Shown: piece after piece, positions 12,301 through 21,419 of the stretch
How positions within the stretch are numbered: position 1 is the stretch's first letter
Layout of the letters: every line of letters begins with the position of its first letter
Origin: Nothopassalora personata
Taxonomy: Eukaryota > Ascomycota > Dothideomycetes > Mycosphaerellales > Mycosphaerellaceae
Direction of reading: 5' to 3'
NCBI GenBank assembly: GCA_033816765.1
Contig: CM066290.1
Location: 124,001-188,000 of the forward strand
Length of the DNA: 64,000 nucleotides
Made by a program: the position numbers and the translations under genes
The notes under the pieces: generated by a model
Database searches by the model: none
Told to the model about the DNA's origin: nothing
What the model saw: only the letters and a program-made list of their open reading frames with translations

Positions 12301-12989
12301 TTATCCAAATCCTCAGGTTCAATTAGGTCACTTGAGGATACAAATAGGCGGATGAATTCCTTCACATCTTGTTCTTCAGGCCTCTTGCCTTGCTGCGCCC
12401 TAACAATCTCCTCAAGATATTCCCGACTCCCCAACATCGAGTGGGCGTCAAACCTTGAGAATTCTGACAAGAACGCCCTCCTGAAACGTGCCTTGCTGGT
12501 GAGCCACCCAGGCAGCCTCATGACCACACGCCGGATAGTAATTTCGCAATTGCGCTCAAACCTGCCCCAGAAATCATCCTTCTTAATGGATGCCCGAGGC
12601 GGATACTGGTCCATTAGGTCGCCAAACCGCTCCCAGAACTCAGTAGCATTGGTGCCATCAAAGAACGGATTCTCAGCACCTCCTGGAGGTGGAAAGCGAG
12701 GGCCAGCGTTTTCCATTGCTACTGCCAATCGTCCAAAGAGGGCAGTTATAGCATCCATTCCAATTGTGCTGTTCATTCCTACACCCATACCCAATTCAGC
12801 GGCGCTGGTTCCGCTTCTCCCTTCTTTACTAGATTCAGGTGTTTCCCCTTCCTCCGATTCCTCCATCCCCTCATGAGGGACAGAATCCCTGTAGACCCCT
12901 TCCATTTTCGTGGGGTTCACAGGCTGTTCGTAGCCTCTGCCTATGTCGGCAAAGGTGCTAAGTTTTTCTGGTGATGCAGCCGTATCCAT
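6315..12989 (-). CDS. Gag-Pol polyprotein of element C1
   Basis: A single 2224-codon frame encodes the capsid and all replication enzymes, with no frameshift between gag and pol. In order: a gag region (about 90-300, with the ATEFWERFGDLMDQYPP stretch), a CCHC zinc knuckle (CCYNCGSSKHQASNC, about 391-405), an acidic linker, and an aspartic protease (LIDEGSEVNIIG near 840, DEG in place of the usual DSG/DTG). RT follows with catalytic FLDDIG near 1390, RNase H (FVSVDASGTGWG near 1555) and integrase. The integrase has an HHCC zinc-binding part (HERHGHRS... CAPC, about 1796-1838), a core with VLDNATVH and APVEVG, and a GPY-like tail (RWQGPYRVSS). All catalytic positions I can judge are present. 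The ATG lies 222 bp downstream of the 5' LTR. Confidence 0.93.
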   Translation of the reverse strand: MDTAASPEKLSTFADIGRGYEQPVNPTKMEGVYRDSVPHEGMEESEEGETPESSKEGRSGTSAAELGMGVGMNSTIGMDAITALFGRLAVAMENAGPRFPPPGGAENPFFDGTNATEFWERFGDLMDQYPPRASIKKDDFWGRFERNCEITIRRVVMRLPGWLTSKARFRRAFLSEFSRFDAHSMLGSREYLEEIVRAQQGKRPEEQDVKEFIRLFVSSSDLIEPEDLDNSSRSRLLLQGLPEAIAKAVYKACGLHPKQPEKFRDFQRILDEAASIADGEEGWKAVHTDFPLALPQLHRSVVKQMPRLKPEIDTLKKATSRTVVDDDLIQKVAEMSIRAYQRGRVADAGAFYPSENQRSMQPERHDPDTELQVYAMQRPPSQNREQSKAMDGCCYNCGSSKHQASNCGAMRSLISRGYVYLAPNNWWYLGKEGDPRPAKFNFRRDYSKPKLLCMLPLLEEHYGPIEFDNQYEIPALRKQWMGRDYAGVTKVTPPDHSKPPPNFRHLMEYGPQDARSGQKEKAAGTYWVSFGESEAEQATDLGELDEVSAYPVQSDKVKGKAPVGILKNPYPRTRSSAQDLRARAEAAEKVRLQLEQEIRQAEIDQQEVEMIDEVSAQMSETQSSAESGVTLGRGSDAQVNRPGNDANKGLPKDMPVGPVNAPFAQRKRMQNAKTMRIDNYVRQYGSAGDGPVTKEEGIIYWIDQILQTTFPNVNAQDWFRYGRWFEAALFGRVANTPALQEKLATVRRLAGKDPEVRTGQVVTCEDEPEYNEEVFREDGQAQYVGVYSTMLCSKGAVPAAELYEDVEKIGLSSVLDNFAMVPSPWVVAEFGTNKNQIRCLIDEGSEVNIIGQRNAHRFGLPVMSSAQLAFRGAGGRAQFKGVVGNLDVWVFGVHCQVDMFISSDPNSPTILGRPWARKVRLTARNCDDGSWEGTIASRKGESVMFTALVGSDRCKTLQELLKASGNGMVGYGAQPTDLLKPGLTKSVRFSHYLGETSDFDLPVPGPVNSYSEENGYDHDTTHLQEPGKALTPSNHSAHLLGLLRTAGAKERVAEIGTGAFEGDSIANVYSVQGDWPSEILRQSALNAQARKQQAGLHIANIRMPQVFTMYKRKADKKKPVDASVHERPESRVEGDMEWKRRALYLESKMPEGQGPFDGKYLTKKFSSIERGSRITPERLTSIKVGIKLLPMERALFDEMLYNREAVLAWDFSHMRQIRHDVVPPQKINTVPHRPWQARPIRLHPSLRAIVERMIRARIKNNILEYSQGAYSNSWFLVAKKVDASGSDVPYRLINSAVLLNEVTMRDANIPPDTDSFSEDFAGCRVASLVDLFSGYDQITLDESCRDLTAFMTPLGLVRNTTLPQGATNSVAQFVRAVTKILLDHISHRAKPFLDDIGIKGPTEDYGNAELEPGLRKWVVEHIVSLDLVLADLERAGAVVAGGKSQWLYEKLKIVGYVTGPDGRYPDPKVVAKILDWPTPTCIKEVRTYVGLCVYFRIWIPWFVIIARPMYKLLKKDAEFTWTENEQFSKEEVARYLVQSPALVTLCYSPGAGSIFVSVDASGTGWGCIVSQESMDSTRRRHPVRYESGIWSASESRYDAGKRECLGVLKGLKKIQRYITGVDFVLEVDAKTLVWQLNRPASDLPNSAMARWVAWIRLFTFEVKHVAGTRHTGPDALSRRPSTPQEPRKADEDEVDQMIDDKLFRYPEPVDTYPVEIQKTRHLGDQYSEGSQQLAQVIETRTRPDGVTRAEYRRLVKKSVNFFVRDQLLFFQKRRGAPLQLVIDDDEAQKEIVIECHERHGHRSAEVVYNLISDRYYWDGCFADVSAWVRSCAPCRFREGNQRAGELHSSSPQVIGEKWYSDPVQVHKNGYLLVAREALSNWIEARVTRAPPSSKTVAKFLYEDVFCRHGCCAEIVLDNATVHAAEVERLLVGLGVRRIRISPYHPQSNAPVEVGHRPILAALAKLTRNTYRGWEQWVPAVLWADRTTTCRTTGMTPAQVLYGHRTILPIEVEYPTWANYQWGSVRTTEDLLAIRARQLQARDLSLEELHARRKRLRELSKDYFDSHRNVDFVGFQKGDLVMRFDKPYKDDFSRKIGYRWQGPYRVSSVSRKFGTYILEELDGTPMKGVQARENLKLVPELRPDNIGVPGLDDGIDLVMGEGEVADSEDSSDSNEIEPIADEDVLPVGVDERGSYPEPESKKLWIRPHDLSAAEISQFSRIEAEN
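9966..9991. promoter_or_regulatory. Palindrome copy inside gag-pol of C1
   Basis: One mismatch from a perfect palindrome. It is translated as LPVPGPVN in gag-pol, between the protease and RT. Its counterpart in C2 (47693-47718) is a perfect palindrome. Confidence 0.55.
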
Positions 12990-13061
12990 TGTTGCGTGGT
13001 GCTTGCTTCAGAATGTGCTGATACTAGTTGTTGCTTGACAGGACCTTGTGACCGTGATTGT

Positions 13062-13150
13062 TGCTGAATACCTTGGACCTTGAATGTTTTTCGACCTTAG
13101 TCGACCTTGACCGTGAACCTTGGACCTTGAACCGTGATTTTGACCTTACA
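13062..13150. repeat. Repetitive leader of C1
   Basis: Imperfect repeats of CCTTGGACCTTGA/CGACCTTG motifs lie between the 5' LTR and the gag-pol ATG. The C2 version (51055-51165) is longer by about one unit. A packaging or priming role is possible but not shown. Confidence 0.5.
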
Positions 13151-13211
13151 AACTGGATGCTGATACGCCACCGGGTGTACACTTGATAACCCCCCTCATT
13201 GACCACCAAAA

Positions 13212-13589
13212 TAATGTCTACCAACCACCCTATGTAGGCCTGTCCGAGTTGTGGTGGTATGGAGCGGTGCTTGCGTAAGCAGGGGTATTTGCCGGTCCTG
13301 GGACCGGGAAATCAGGTCACGTGACGAGCAGCGCAGTAGCCAGATAAAACAAGAGGATTGGCGGACCCTAAACCCCTATACCCTCTACTCGAGAGGTATG
13401 AATTGAATTGTTGCCTTGATGCTACGCTTACAATGCTCAACTGCGCAATATATATCCCAATAGCCATACCAGGTCCTGCTGGCTTGCCCAAATGTCCAAT
13501 CAAACCTAAATGAAAAAGGGGCAAGTTGGACCCAAGGGACCCCTTCCCAAACCCAAACCCAAGGTCAACACAACCCATTAGTCGTCAAT
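13212..13589 (-). repeat. 5' LTR of C1
   Basis: Same sequence as 2020-2397. For a minus-strand element this is the promoter-bearing copy. Palindrome copy at 13287-13312. Confidence 0.9.
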
Positions 13590-15286
13590 ACTATAAAGAG
13601 CGTCTTTAGTATCTCTAATAAGATTACTACTACCGTTCGTGTTATTTAGCATTTAACCTAGAAGACATCTACTACCGAATATGCTACTAAATTCTAGGAA
13701 TATGCGTAACTTACCGATTAGGACAACGAAGCACTTTAAGTTATGTACCGAAGAGGACTAAAGGAGCATATTAAGGACGAGTTAATAAGGGACGGTCGGA
13801 AGATCGATAGCTTAGGCGACCTCGTTAGAGTTACGATTAATCTTAATAATAAGCTCTACGAGAGAGCTATAGAACGACGATACGATTCTAAGGTATCCGG
13901 AAAGGCTAGATATACACTAGGCTATAATAACCGCAATAGAGGCTTCTACGACAACTATAATAATAAGCCTAGGGATAAACTGTACTACGGACTATAGCTA
14001 ATAGAACTCGACGTTACCGAAAAAGGTCGTAAGATTAGGAATAGTAACGGGAATAGAGTATCCCGGAGTTTAAAAGAAACACGAACTTACTACGGATATA
14101 GTAAACCTAGCTACCTAGTAAGGGACTGCCGCGGTAAGAATATAGTACGCCGCGGATAGTTTAACATAATACAACCCCGAACTAGTAAATCTAAGAGTAG
14201 CGTTAGAACTCGAGGAGATACCGACTATACTCGGAGAGTAGGGGAGAGAGCTAGTAATAGAAGCACGACGCCTCTCCTAGACCCCTTAGAAGGACGAGGA
14301 GGATACTATAGGTAGTAAATAGTAGTTATTCTATTTAATGCGAAGAACCAACTACGATAGTTTAATATAATAATATAAAGAGTCGACTACGAGATCAAAT
14401 CCGAGTTTCGAAATAGTTATAGAAGCCTTTATTAGCGATTCTATTACTAAGACTCGTATTAAGTTTACTACGCCGCGAAGTTAGGCGTAGGGTATTAGCC
14501 TTAATAACCGAGAGGAACCCTAGGAGCGACGTATAGGTAAAACGCTACGCTCCGAGAAGTAGACATCGACGAGTCCTACTTTAACGACGATAGAAGCGAT
14601 AAGGAAAACTAGGACCTAGGATAGAACGGATCGTAGTTACCGGAACCATAGATAGAAAGTTAGGAAACTACCGGGCTAGATACTATCGAGGAAGATTAGG
14701 ATCCGGAAGAATTAAGCGAAGAAGATTCCTCCGAAGGAGAAGAGAGCGACACTAATAACGATAATAAACAACTAACCTTTACGATTAACGTACCTAAGAA
14801 ATTATATAACATAATCGTACATCTATAAAGAAGGTACGAAGAATTCCTACCTAAGATAGGCGGACGAAGGATACTATACTCTATTAAGTTTAATAAGACA
14901 CTCGACACCCTACGAGGTATAGCCTAGGGATACCTACTTATAGAAACAACCGAGAATCTAGTAACCGCTATTATAGAACGACTACCGATAGGGAGCTAAA
15001 TAATAGGAACCGGATATCTTATACCGTTAGGAACATTTATATCGAATAAATTACGTAACGTAGTATAATACGTACGCGCACTCTACTTAGAAACGTAGAA
15101 GATCTAGGAACGTTACCGAATGTAGGTGTAGATATAGAAAGGCTCGCGCTAGGTTTAAGCGGAGACCTCGAGACACGAAGCACGACGTTCTATATACGAA
15201 TAGGGAAAAGGATTAACTCCCTAGGAATAAGCGACTAAAGGGAGTTATATAATATAGAAAAGGCTTAAGCATTACTAACGATAATA

Positions 15287-18200
15287 GTGTTTCGAACTAA
15301 GATTATCGTTAACGGGTATAAGATAGATGCTATAATAGATTCCAGAGTAAGCGGGAACTTTACCTCCGAATTATTTATTATAAGACATAGGATTGCTACC
15401 TATAAGAAGAAAGAGGATTATAAATCAATTACGGTAGACGGATTATCCTTACCTAGTATAGAGCGCGAGACGATACCGCTACTACCTACTATCTAACGGT
15501 ACTACGAGGAGATTATCTTAGATGTTACTAACATAGCTAGTTATAACATCGTACTAGGTATACCTTAGTTAAGAAAGTACAATCTAGTAGTTAACTAGAG
15601 AAAAGGAGTACTTACATTTAGGGAATGCGACTACGTTATCGACATTTAGCCTACGTAGCGGTAGCGTTCGCTAGTAGATAAGGTAAAGAGACAGCTAAAT
15701 AGAATATAGCTTACGCTAAATAGAAGGATAGAAGAACTACCTTCGACCGGGATAGACACTAGCGTAGGGCCGCCGGGTTACGAAGTTACTAGTAGTAATA
15801 GAAGTAACGTACTATCAAAGGATACTAACATCTTAGAGTTAAGTATTCCTAAAGAGTATCGTAAGTAGTCTGTTACGGAACAGTGTTATCGGTGCAAATG
15901 GTTGGACAACGGAGCAGGAAACCAGACGAAGCTGCAGACATGGATGCCTGGGGAGTCACGTGACAGAGCGATCAGGACTGATCGGTCCTGATCACTCTTG
16001 ATCAGGGTGTTACGGTTTAGACCAATCACCGAAGAGCAGGAGCGATTCGGGTCTAACAAGCGGATCGCACACATCACGTGGCTACGACGAGAACGATAAC
16101 CCAGAGGGATCGGGCTCGTGATAGCGCGACTCATGGTGGCCGATCGCACTCGTGCGGAGGCACTATATAGACGACGCTCTTTTACAAGTAGATAGGAGCC
16201 TCGTGCTCAACTCATTTCAAGTATACACCATATACTGTTTGGGACCACTACCTTCTCAACGAGTCAGAGACATCACTGCAAAGATCCAAGCCCAGTTGGG
16301 ATAACGTACAGCGGTTCCTAACATAGTCGCGACTCTTTAAAGAGGAAAGAGGTAAGGACGCCTTACCTAAGTACTAACTATAGGATTATAAGATAAACAT
16401 TTAGCTAGGGAAAGAGCCTCTATAGGGACCCCTATATTAAATGTCTAAGAAAGAGCTATAGACCCTACGAGAATAGCTAAAGGAGAAGCTAGCTAAAGGA
16501 TAGATAAGAAGATCTACCTTAAGTATAGGAACTCTATATATGTTCGTTCTAAAAGTAAACGGGAAGTTGCGACTCGTATAAGACTATAGGAAGTTAAACG
16601 AGATTACGATTAAGAACCGATATCCGCTACCTAACATCGAAGAAGCATAAGATAGATTAACCGGATTAGACTAGTACACGAAGATTAACCTACGAGATGC
16701 CTTCTACGCTATACGGATAGTAGAAGGAGAAGAATAGAAAACCGCTTTTAGAATAAGATACGGACTTTACGAATTCTTAGTTATACTAATAGGATTAACT
16801 AACGCACCCGTATCCTATTAGGACCTTATTAACGAAACACTTAGAGACCTACTCGACGTATACGTTATCGCTTACATAGACGATATATTAGTCTACACGA
16901 AAGGATCCCTTTAGAATTACATAAAGCAAGTCTAGGACGTATTCGAACGACTTACGCGTTTAGGATTTAAGACAGTACCCGAGAAATGCGAATTCTATAA
17001 GAAAGAAGTTAAATTCTTAGGCTTTATTATTAGCACTATAGGGATAACGATCGACCCTACGAAGACATAGTTAATTAGAGAATAGCTAGAACTAAAAACA
17101 GTTAAGGACGTATAATTATTCCTTAGACTAGCGAACTATAACCGGAAATTCATTAAGGACTACGTAAAGACAGTAGTACTAATAACGATGCTTACGAGAA
17201 AAGACGTTACCTAGAAATAGGGAAAGGAATAAATTAAAGCGTTTAAGAAACTTAAGGAATAATACGCTTTAGCCCCTACGCTTCGACTATTCGATAGTAG
17301 TAAGGAAGTCTATATCGAGACTGATGCGTCTAATATAGTAATAGGCGCGTACCTAACATAGACACACGATAGGTAGAGACACCTAGTAGCCTATTACTCC
17401 CGGAAAATAACTATAGCGGAATAGAACTACGACATCTATAATTATTACTATATAACATTAGAGAGTATACGTCGAGGGCCTACAGAAGTTAACGATTCTT
17501 TCTAACTATAAGAATCTTACGTACTTTATAACGACGAAAGAACTTACCTAAAGGCAAGCCCGCTAGTTAGAGCTACTAGGGTAATATAAGTTCGAAATTA
17601 AATATACTCTAGGAAGAGAGAACGGCCGCGCCAACGCGCTAAGTTAAAGAAGCGACTATATAGAAGGAAAAGAACTAGTGTAACATAAAATACTAAAGAT
17701 AAACCCCGACGGAAGTCTTAGTATAAACACGAGAGAATTTAATAACATCGTACGGATACTAGGCGATAAGGACGAACAATTCTCTATATCGTAAGGAAAG
17801 TACTAAGTACTAAAGGATCGAGAAGAAGAATATATACGATAACATTACGACGGACTAACTTATAGACACCCTAGAACTTTAAAGACAATAGATTTAATAT
17901 AACGTAGCTTCTTATTCCTATAGATAAGACTTAAGGTGTTACGCTACATTAAACAATACGTACACTACTAACGAAACAAGGCGGCGAGACATACGAAATA
18001 CGGTTACCTATAGTTTAGGACACTACTAACAAAACCATAGGATAAAGTTATAATAGACTTTATTACGAAACTCCCACCGTTAAGAGACTAAGTTACGAAA
18101 CAACTATACGATATGATACTAGTTATAGTTAATAGACTTATAAAATACGTATACTTCATTCCTATATTAGAGACATATAATATAGAGTAGCTCGGATACC

Positions 18201-19060
18201 TCGTACTAGATAGACTTATCCGATACTACGGATTCCCTTAAGCGTTTATAACAGATAGAGACAAGCTATTTACATCGAACTACTAGAAGACGCTTATAGG
18301 AACGATCGGAATTAAACATAAGCTATTAATAGCATATTATCCGGAGATAGACGGATAAACTAAAAGGATAAACTAAACGCTAGAACAATACCTACGACAC
18401 TATATTAACTATATATAAGACAACTAGGTTTTATTACTGCTAATAGCGTGGATTGCACTAAACAACCATAAATTAGAGACAACTTTAACGATACTATTCT
18501 ATACGAACTTTAGTAAAGGTCCTAACTTATTCGGAACACCTAGATCCTACCTATAAGCCGAAAGAGCAATCGTAACGATAGATACTCTTAAGGAAGTGTA
18601 TAAGGAAACACGTAAGGCGATCGAAGATGCATAATATAAACTATCTTAGTAACGGCAAGACACGAGAAAAATAGCACCTCTACTAAAAGAGGGGGATAAG
18701 GTCTATCTCCTTATAAAAAACTTAAGAATAAGAAGATAGACTAAGAAACTAGATTACGTTAAGGTCGGACTATTTTTTATTGATAAAGTTATAGGACTAG
18801 TTAATTACCGCCTACGACTACTACTAGACGTAAAAATCTACCTAGTCTTCTATATCTCTAAGTTAGAACCCGTAGACGCCGAAACACCCTACTAGGAAAG
18901 CTTCTATTTCGAGCTAGAAGTAGAAAACAAATTTAAAGTCGAAAGAATCCTAGATAAGAAAGGTTAGCGATACCTTATTAAGTAGAAAGGATACGACGAA
19001 TTAGAAAATACCTAGGAACTAAAACAAACCCTATAAAACTGTTAGTAAAAGATCCGACAA
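15287..19060 (+). pseudogene. pol of gypsy A (protease, RT, RNase H, integrase, chromodomain)
   Basis: An aspartic protease segment (IIDSRVSGNF, with the usual DSG changed to DSR) lies at 15290-15500. RT follows at about 16540-17100 with YGLYEFLV and the catalytic YIDDILVY (near 16880), then RNase H with the ETDAS motif near 17320. The integrase region runs from about 17880. A chromodomain-like C-terminus (VERILDKKG, IKWKGYDE) is at 18935-19020 and explains the chromovirus call. Nonsense codons are TAG or TAA at expected Trp/Gln sites, as RIP produces. The solo LTR at 15871-16323 splits the frame. Confidence 0.8.
15871..16323. mobile_element. Solo LTR, recent, 453 bp
   Basis: The sequence starts TGTTACGGAAC and ends GGTTCCTAACA, an imperfect inverted repeat, and is flanked by a perfect 5-bp duplication TAGTC (15866-15870 and 16324-16328). 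Its normal CpA/TpG content stands out in the RIP-mutated pol of gypsy A. It holds a TATA-like CTATATAG near 16162. No internal region is present, so it is the product of LTR-LTR recombination after insertion. Its termini resemble those of the gypsy A LTR, so a related family is likely. Confidence 0.9.
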
Positions 19061-19116
19061 TACTAAAAATAGGTTCGCTAATATAACTAACGATAATCGA
19101 TCTCTCGGCCGACGAG

Positions 19117-19190
19117 CGACTAGGGTAGGAATCGAACCTACGACCTTAAGAGTATAGATAGTCTACGCTCTACTACTAAGCTACCTAGCC
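19117..19190 (-). tRNA. tRNA-like sequence, degenerate
   Basis: On the minus strand, 74 nt fold like a tRNA. The 7-bp acceptor stem is GGCTAGG with CCTAGTC (one G-T pair), the D arm is GCTTAGTAGTAGAGC, and the T arm is GTAGG-TTCGATT-CCTAC with a perfect 5-bp stem and B-box GGTTCGATTCC. The anticodon stem pairs poorly (three of five) and its loop seems one base too long, so no anticodon is assigned. TAGCTTAGTAGTAG in the D arm looks like a RIP-altered TAGCTCAGTTGGTAG. It is either a dead tRNA captured by gypsy A or a tRNA-derived segment. Confidence 0.45.
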
Positions 19191-19229
19191 GATTAATAAG
19201 AATAGGGACATAACTTATAAATAAATACC

Positions 19230-19769
19230 CTAATAAGTCTCTACCCCTAGGGACTCGCCCTAAGGCTCCGCTCTAGATAGCGCCGCCTAGTCGTTTACGG
19301 GCATCTCTAGGATATCCGAGAAAGAAACTAGCGAAGGCGATACCTCTACCCCCGACGCCCGCTTAAGAGACGCTAGCTCCTCGCGCGCCTCTTCCTCCTC
19401 GAGCTCCTCTAACTCCTTAGCGACGGTATCGTCGGTACGACGCTTAGCTAATCGTAGCTATTTCCGAAGACGGATCTTACGTATCTTTAGCCGCACCTCC
19501 TCCTCTTTAATCCTCTTAAGCTCTAGCTTAAGATTATCGCGCGAATCGCGAAGACGTTCCTACTTCGGACAAGAAAGACGTACATCGCAATCCTTATAGC
19601 CTTTTCGAATATAGGCCGAACACTTCCTAGACCGAGAACCTACGATACACTTTACTACTACGCCCGAGGATCGAGACTTCTAACAATTCGTGTATAGAGC
19701 TATTTTAATACTAGAAATTTTAGTATCCTAAGCAAGTCGTTAACGGCGTTTATAGGAGGAAGAAGACAT
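19230..19769 (-). pseudogene. Antisense accessory ORF of gypsy A, Cys-containing coiled-coil protein
   Basis: Between the chromodomain and the 3' LTR, the strand opposite to pol holds a 180-codon frame from ATG (19769) to TAG (19230). It has no frameshift and is broken only by TAA/TAG codons that RIP would make from CAA, CAG or TGG. The reading has a basic N-terminus, a Cys region (TNC, VVKCIVG, RKCSAYIRKG, KDCDVRLSC) and then a highly charged coiled-coil stretch (LELKRIKEEEVRL, LEELEEEEAREEL). The end reads EMPVND followed by a TAG that was probably Trp. I recognise the style of protein as common in fungal genomes but know no function. Frame preservation and the composition argue that it was once a real gene. 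Confidence 0.65.
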
Positions 19770-19842
19770 AGTTAACTATTACTATAAGAAATAATAACGG
19801 CTTAAGAAGCTTCGGGACGAAGCTAGGCTAAGAAGGGGATAG

Positions 19843-20246
19843 TGTTACGGAATAATTCCTATAGACCCTAGAATTATAACGACAAGACGAACACGTAACT
19901 TATCCTACCTAAGCGCTTAGACTTAGAGCGATTAGACTACTTATACTTAGACTAATTAGACTACTTATACTTAGAATAATTAGACTAATTACCAAGATCT
20001 ACGAATCTCCTTTGTATTTAGGAACGCTAAGAACCCCTTATAGTTTCGAGGCGTTTAACTTACTATTTAATATTACTGTTTAGAATATACTATAACCTAA
20101 CCTCTACCTTACTACTACTTAGTCTTTATAAGACAAGACAGCTACTGCTTTATTACTCTCCCTTAACTTCTTATCGGCCCGAGAACAAACCCGATTAAGC
20201 TTATCTTCTTAACTTATAATATTATTAGGTTATACTAAACCTAATA
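19843..20246 (+). repeat. 3' LTR of gypsy A
   Basis: The LTR is 404 bp and matches 1205-1632, with differences that are mostly C/T or G/A. It ends CTAATA where the 5' copy ends CTAACA. Confidence 0.9.
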
Positions 20247-20533
20247 GTACTATACGCCTTTTCTAAGTACCTAGTTATCCTTAGTAGACCTTACTAGGTT
20301 ACTAGAGGTGTTGTTTCTAAACTCTATATCTAGTCTAGCTCTTTTAGATACTATACTACGGTAATAATGCTTAGTGCCGATATCCTATAGTAGTTCTTAA
20401 ATCGATTAGATAGTTATCCGTAAAACAAATATAGGGTCGGGTCTACTAGTAAGGTAAGCTAATCCTTAATAGAGCTTCGATAACAATTTAGGTTTTAAAA
20501 TAAATAGGTAGAGGAGTACTCGGGCTTATAACC

Positions 20534-20708
20534 TATTATAGATAGGTATTTAACGAGTATAAGCTTCTAGATTAAAACAATAGGGTGTATTAGTAACCCT
20601 TATAAATTGCTATAGGGTATAAGACTATCTAGCTATAGAAACAGTGTAATATAGTGTATGTGTGCCAAGTCCTGACTAACACAGCCATTGGTCACCTGAT
20701 TCACAACA
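20534..20708 (-). repeat. 5' LTR of copia A
   Basis: This 175-bp sequence matches both LTRs of copia B (31778-31953 and 60113-60288). It ends in CACAACA like them. The expected TGTTGTAG start reads TATTATAG here, both changes being TpG to TpA. Single-copy DNA begins at 20709. Confidence 0.85.
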
Positions 20709-21419
20709 CGCATAGGGCACCGCATTTGCGCCAATCTCTATACAAAGCCCATCACATCTCCTGTCTCTCCACCCACTATCAATCACCGCCAATACTACCC
20801 TCTCCTGCTTCTTTCTATATGCCGGGGAGCGGAAATACCAAGCTGGGCCGTTTTCTCCTCGTCCTTGAACGTCCCCAGAGCGGTGCAATAATCAAGTCTC
20901 TCGTCGTCAAGCGCCTTATTCGGAGCATCTTCACCAGATGTGTCGGGTTCTCTAGGTCTTGGTCGCAGAAAACCACTTGGATGTGCTCGCAACGAGGATG
21001 TGGACACTTTACTCGTATCGCGTTGCGCAGATGTCGAGAGCGTGCTCCGCTCTTGACGAAGAATGCATGTCGCCCGATCCCTCCTGTACAGTCTCTACAG
21101 ATCGACTGGATATTGATGAGCCTGCTGGTGGCTCCGTCAAGAAGATGTCATTATACATCGTCTTGCAATTGGCGTGCAATTGAACTGTCATTCTAGCAAG
21201 CTAGGATTCGAAGTAGAACGCGACTAGTGCAGCGAGTTGGTATACTGTTCCTCGGTGAGCTTGAGTTGAGGGATGTGAATTTACCGCCAAGCACTATACG
21301 CTCTGGCATGGTGTCCCCTATGGACAAAAGAACTCGCAAAGAATCTCGCCCCAATACTACTGAATTGAATGCTGTCTCGCGCAACCAATCGGCGTTGGCT
21401 GGGACATCTTGCGGTGATA
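20709..21419. other. Single-copy DNA, no supported gene
   Basis: Normal base composition resumes here. Short ORFs occur on both strands (for example 21193-21384 minus, 20795-21007 minus), but none has a recognisable domain or a convincing start. Confidence 0.5.

Larger units (their letters stand above)
2020..13589 (-). mobile_element. Element C1: intact 11.57-kb Ty3/gypsy-type retrotransposon
   Basis: Two 378-bp direct repeats (2020-2397 and 13212-13589), read as identical, flank two long undamaged minus-strand ORFs: gag-pol and a 967-codon second ORF. The target duplication ACTAT is at 2015-2019 and 13590-13594, and removing the element rejoins the gag frame of gypsy A. The purine tract lies just inside the left LTR. 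Its normal CpA/TpG content contrasts with the RIP-mutated host element and with its relative C2, so it inserted recently and has escaped RIP. Confidence 0.93.
1741..14170 (+). pseudogene. gag of gypsy A, split by C1
   Basis: Reading from about 1741 gives a retrotransposon gag capsid-like frame (for example DRDKFDT, then LRGRA and KPFLRKYLD) with TAG codons at Trp positions. It breaks off at C1 and resumes at 13595. There the segment 13743-13997 remains open for 84 codons (LKEHIKDELIRDG), followed by a degenerate zinc knuckle near 14095-14130 (YYGYSKPSYLVRDC, with Cys and His codons lost). Joining the flanks at ACTAT restores continuity with the gag of gypsy B (35640 onward). It is dead through RIP and the C1 insertion. 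Confidence 0.75.
1205..20246 (+). mobile_element. Ty3/gypsy chromovirus A, RIP-mutated, with two nested insertions
   Basis: The element has LTRs at 1205-1632 and 19843-20246, both starting TGTTACGGAAT, and a purine tract (AAGAAGGGGATAG) just before the 3' LTR. Copia B preserves the unoccupied site: its sequence CTAGAACTGCACGCC at 59824-59838 corresponds to the two flanks here. The target duplication is imperfect (AAACT at 1200-1204, GTACT at 20247-20251). The coding order on the plus strand is gag, protease, RT, RNase H, integrase, chromodomain. C1 interrupts gag and a solo LTR interrupts the region after protease. Many Trp and Gln codons are TAG or TAA, so it cannot encode functional protein. 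Confidence 0.9.
510..20708 (-). mobile_element. Ty1/copia element A (partial, RIP-mutated, interrupted)
   Basis: Positions 510-1204 and 20247-20708 align base by base, apart from transitions, with copia B at 57290-57612, 59482-59830 and 59831-60288, so they are two halves of one element split by gypsy A. Orientation is inferred from copia B, whose pol reads on the minus strand. The LTR at the right end is therefore the 5' LTR, and only the gag/leader end is in the window. No frame is open. Confidence 0.8.

Noticed and set aside
20654..21196. 180-codon ORF starting in the copia A LTR
   Set aside because: It crosses the element/host junction, so it is not an evolved gene. No domain.
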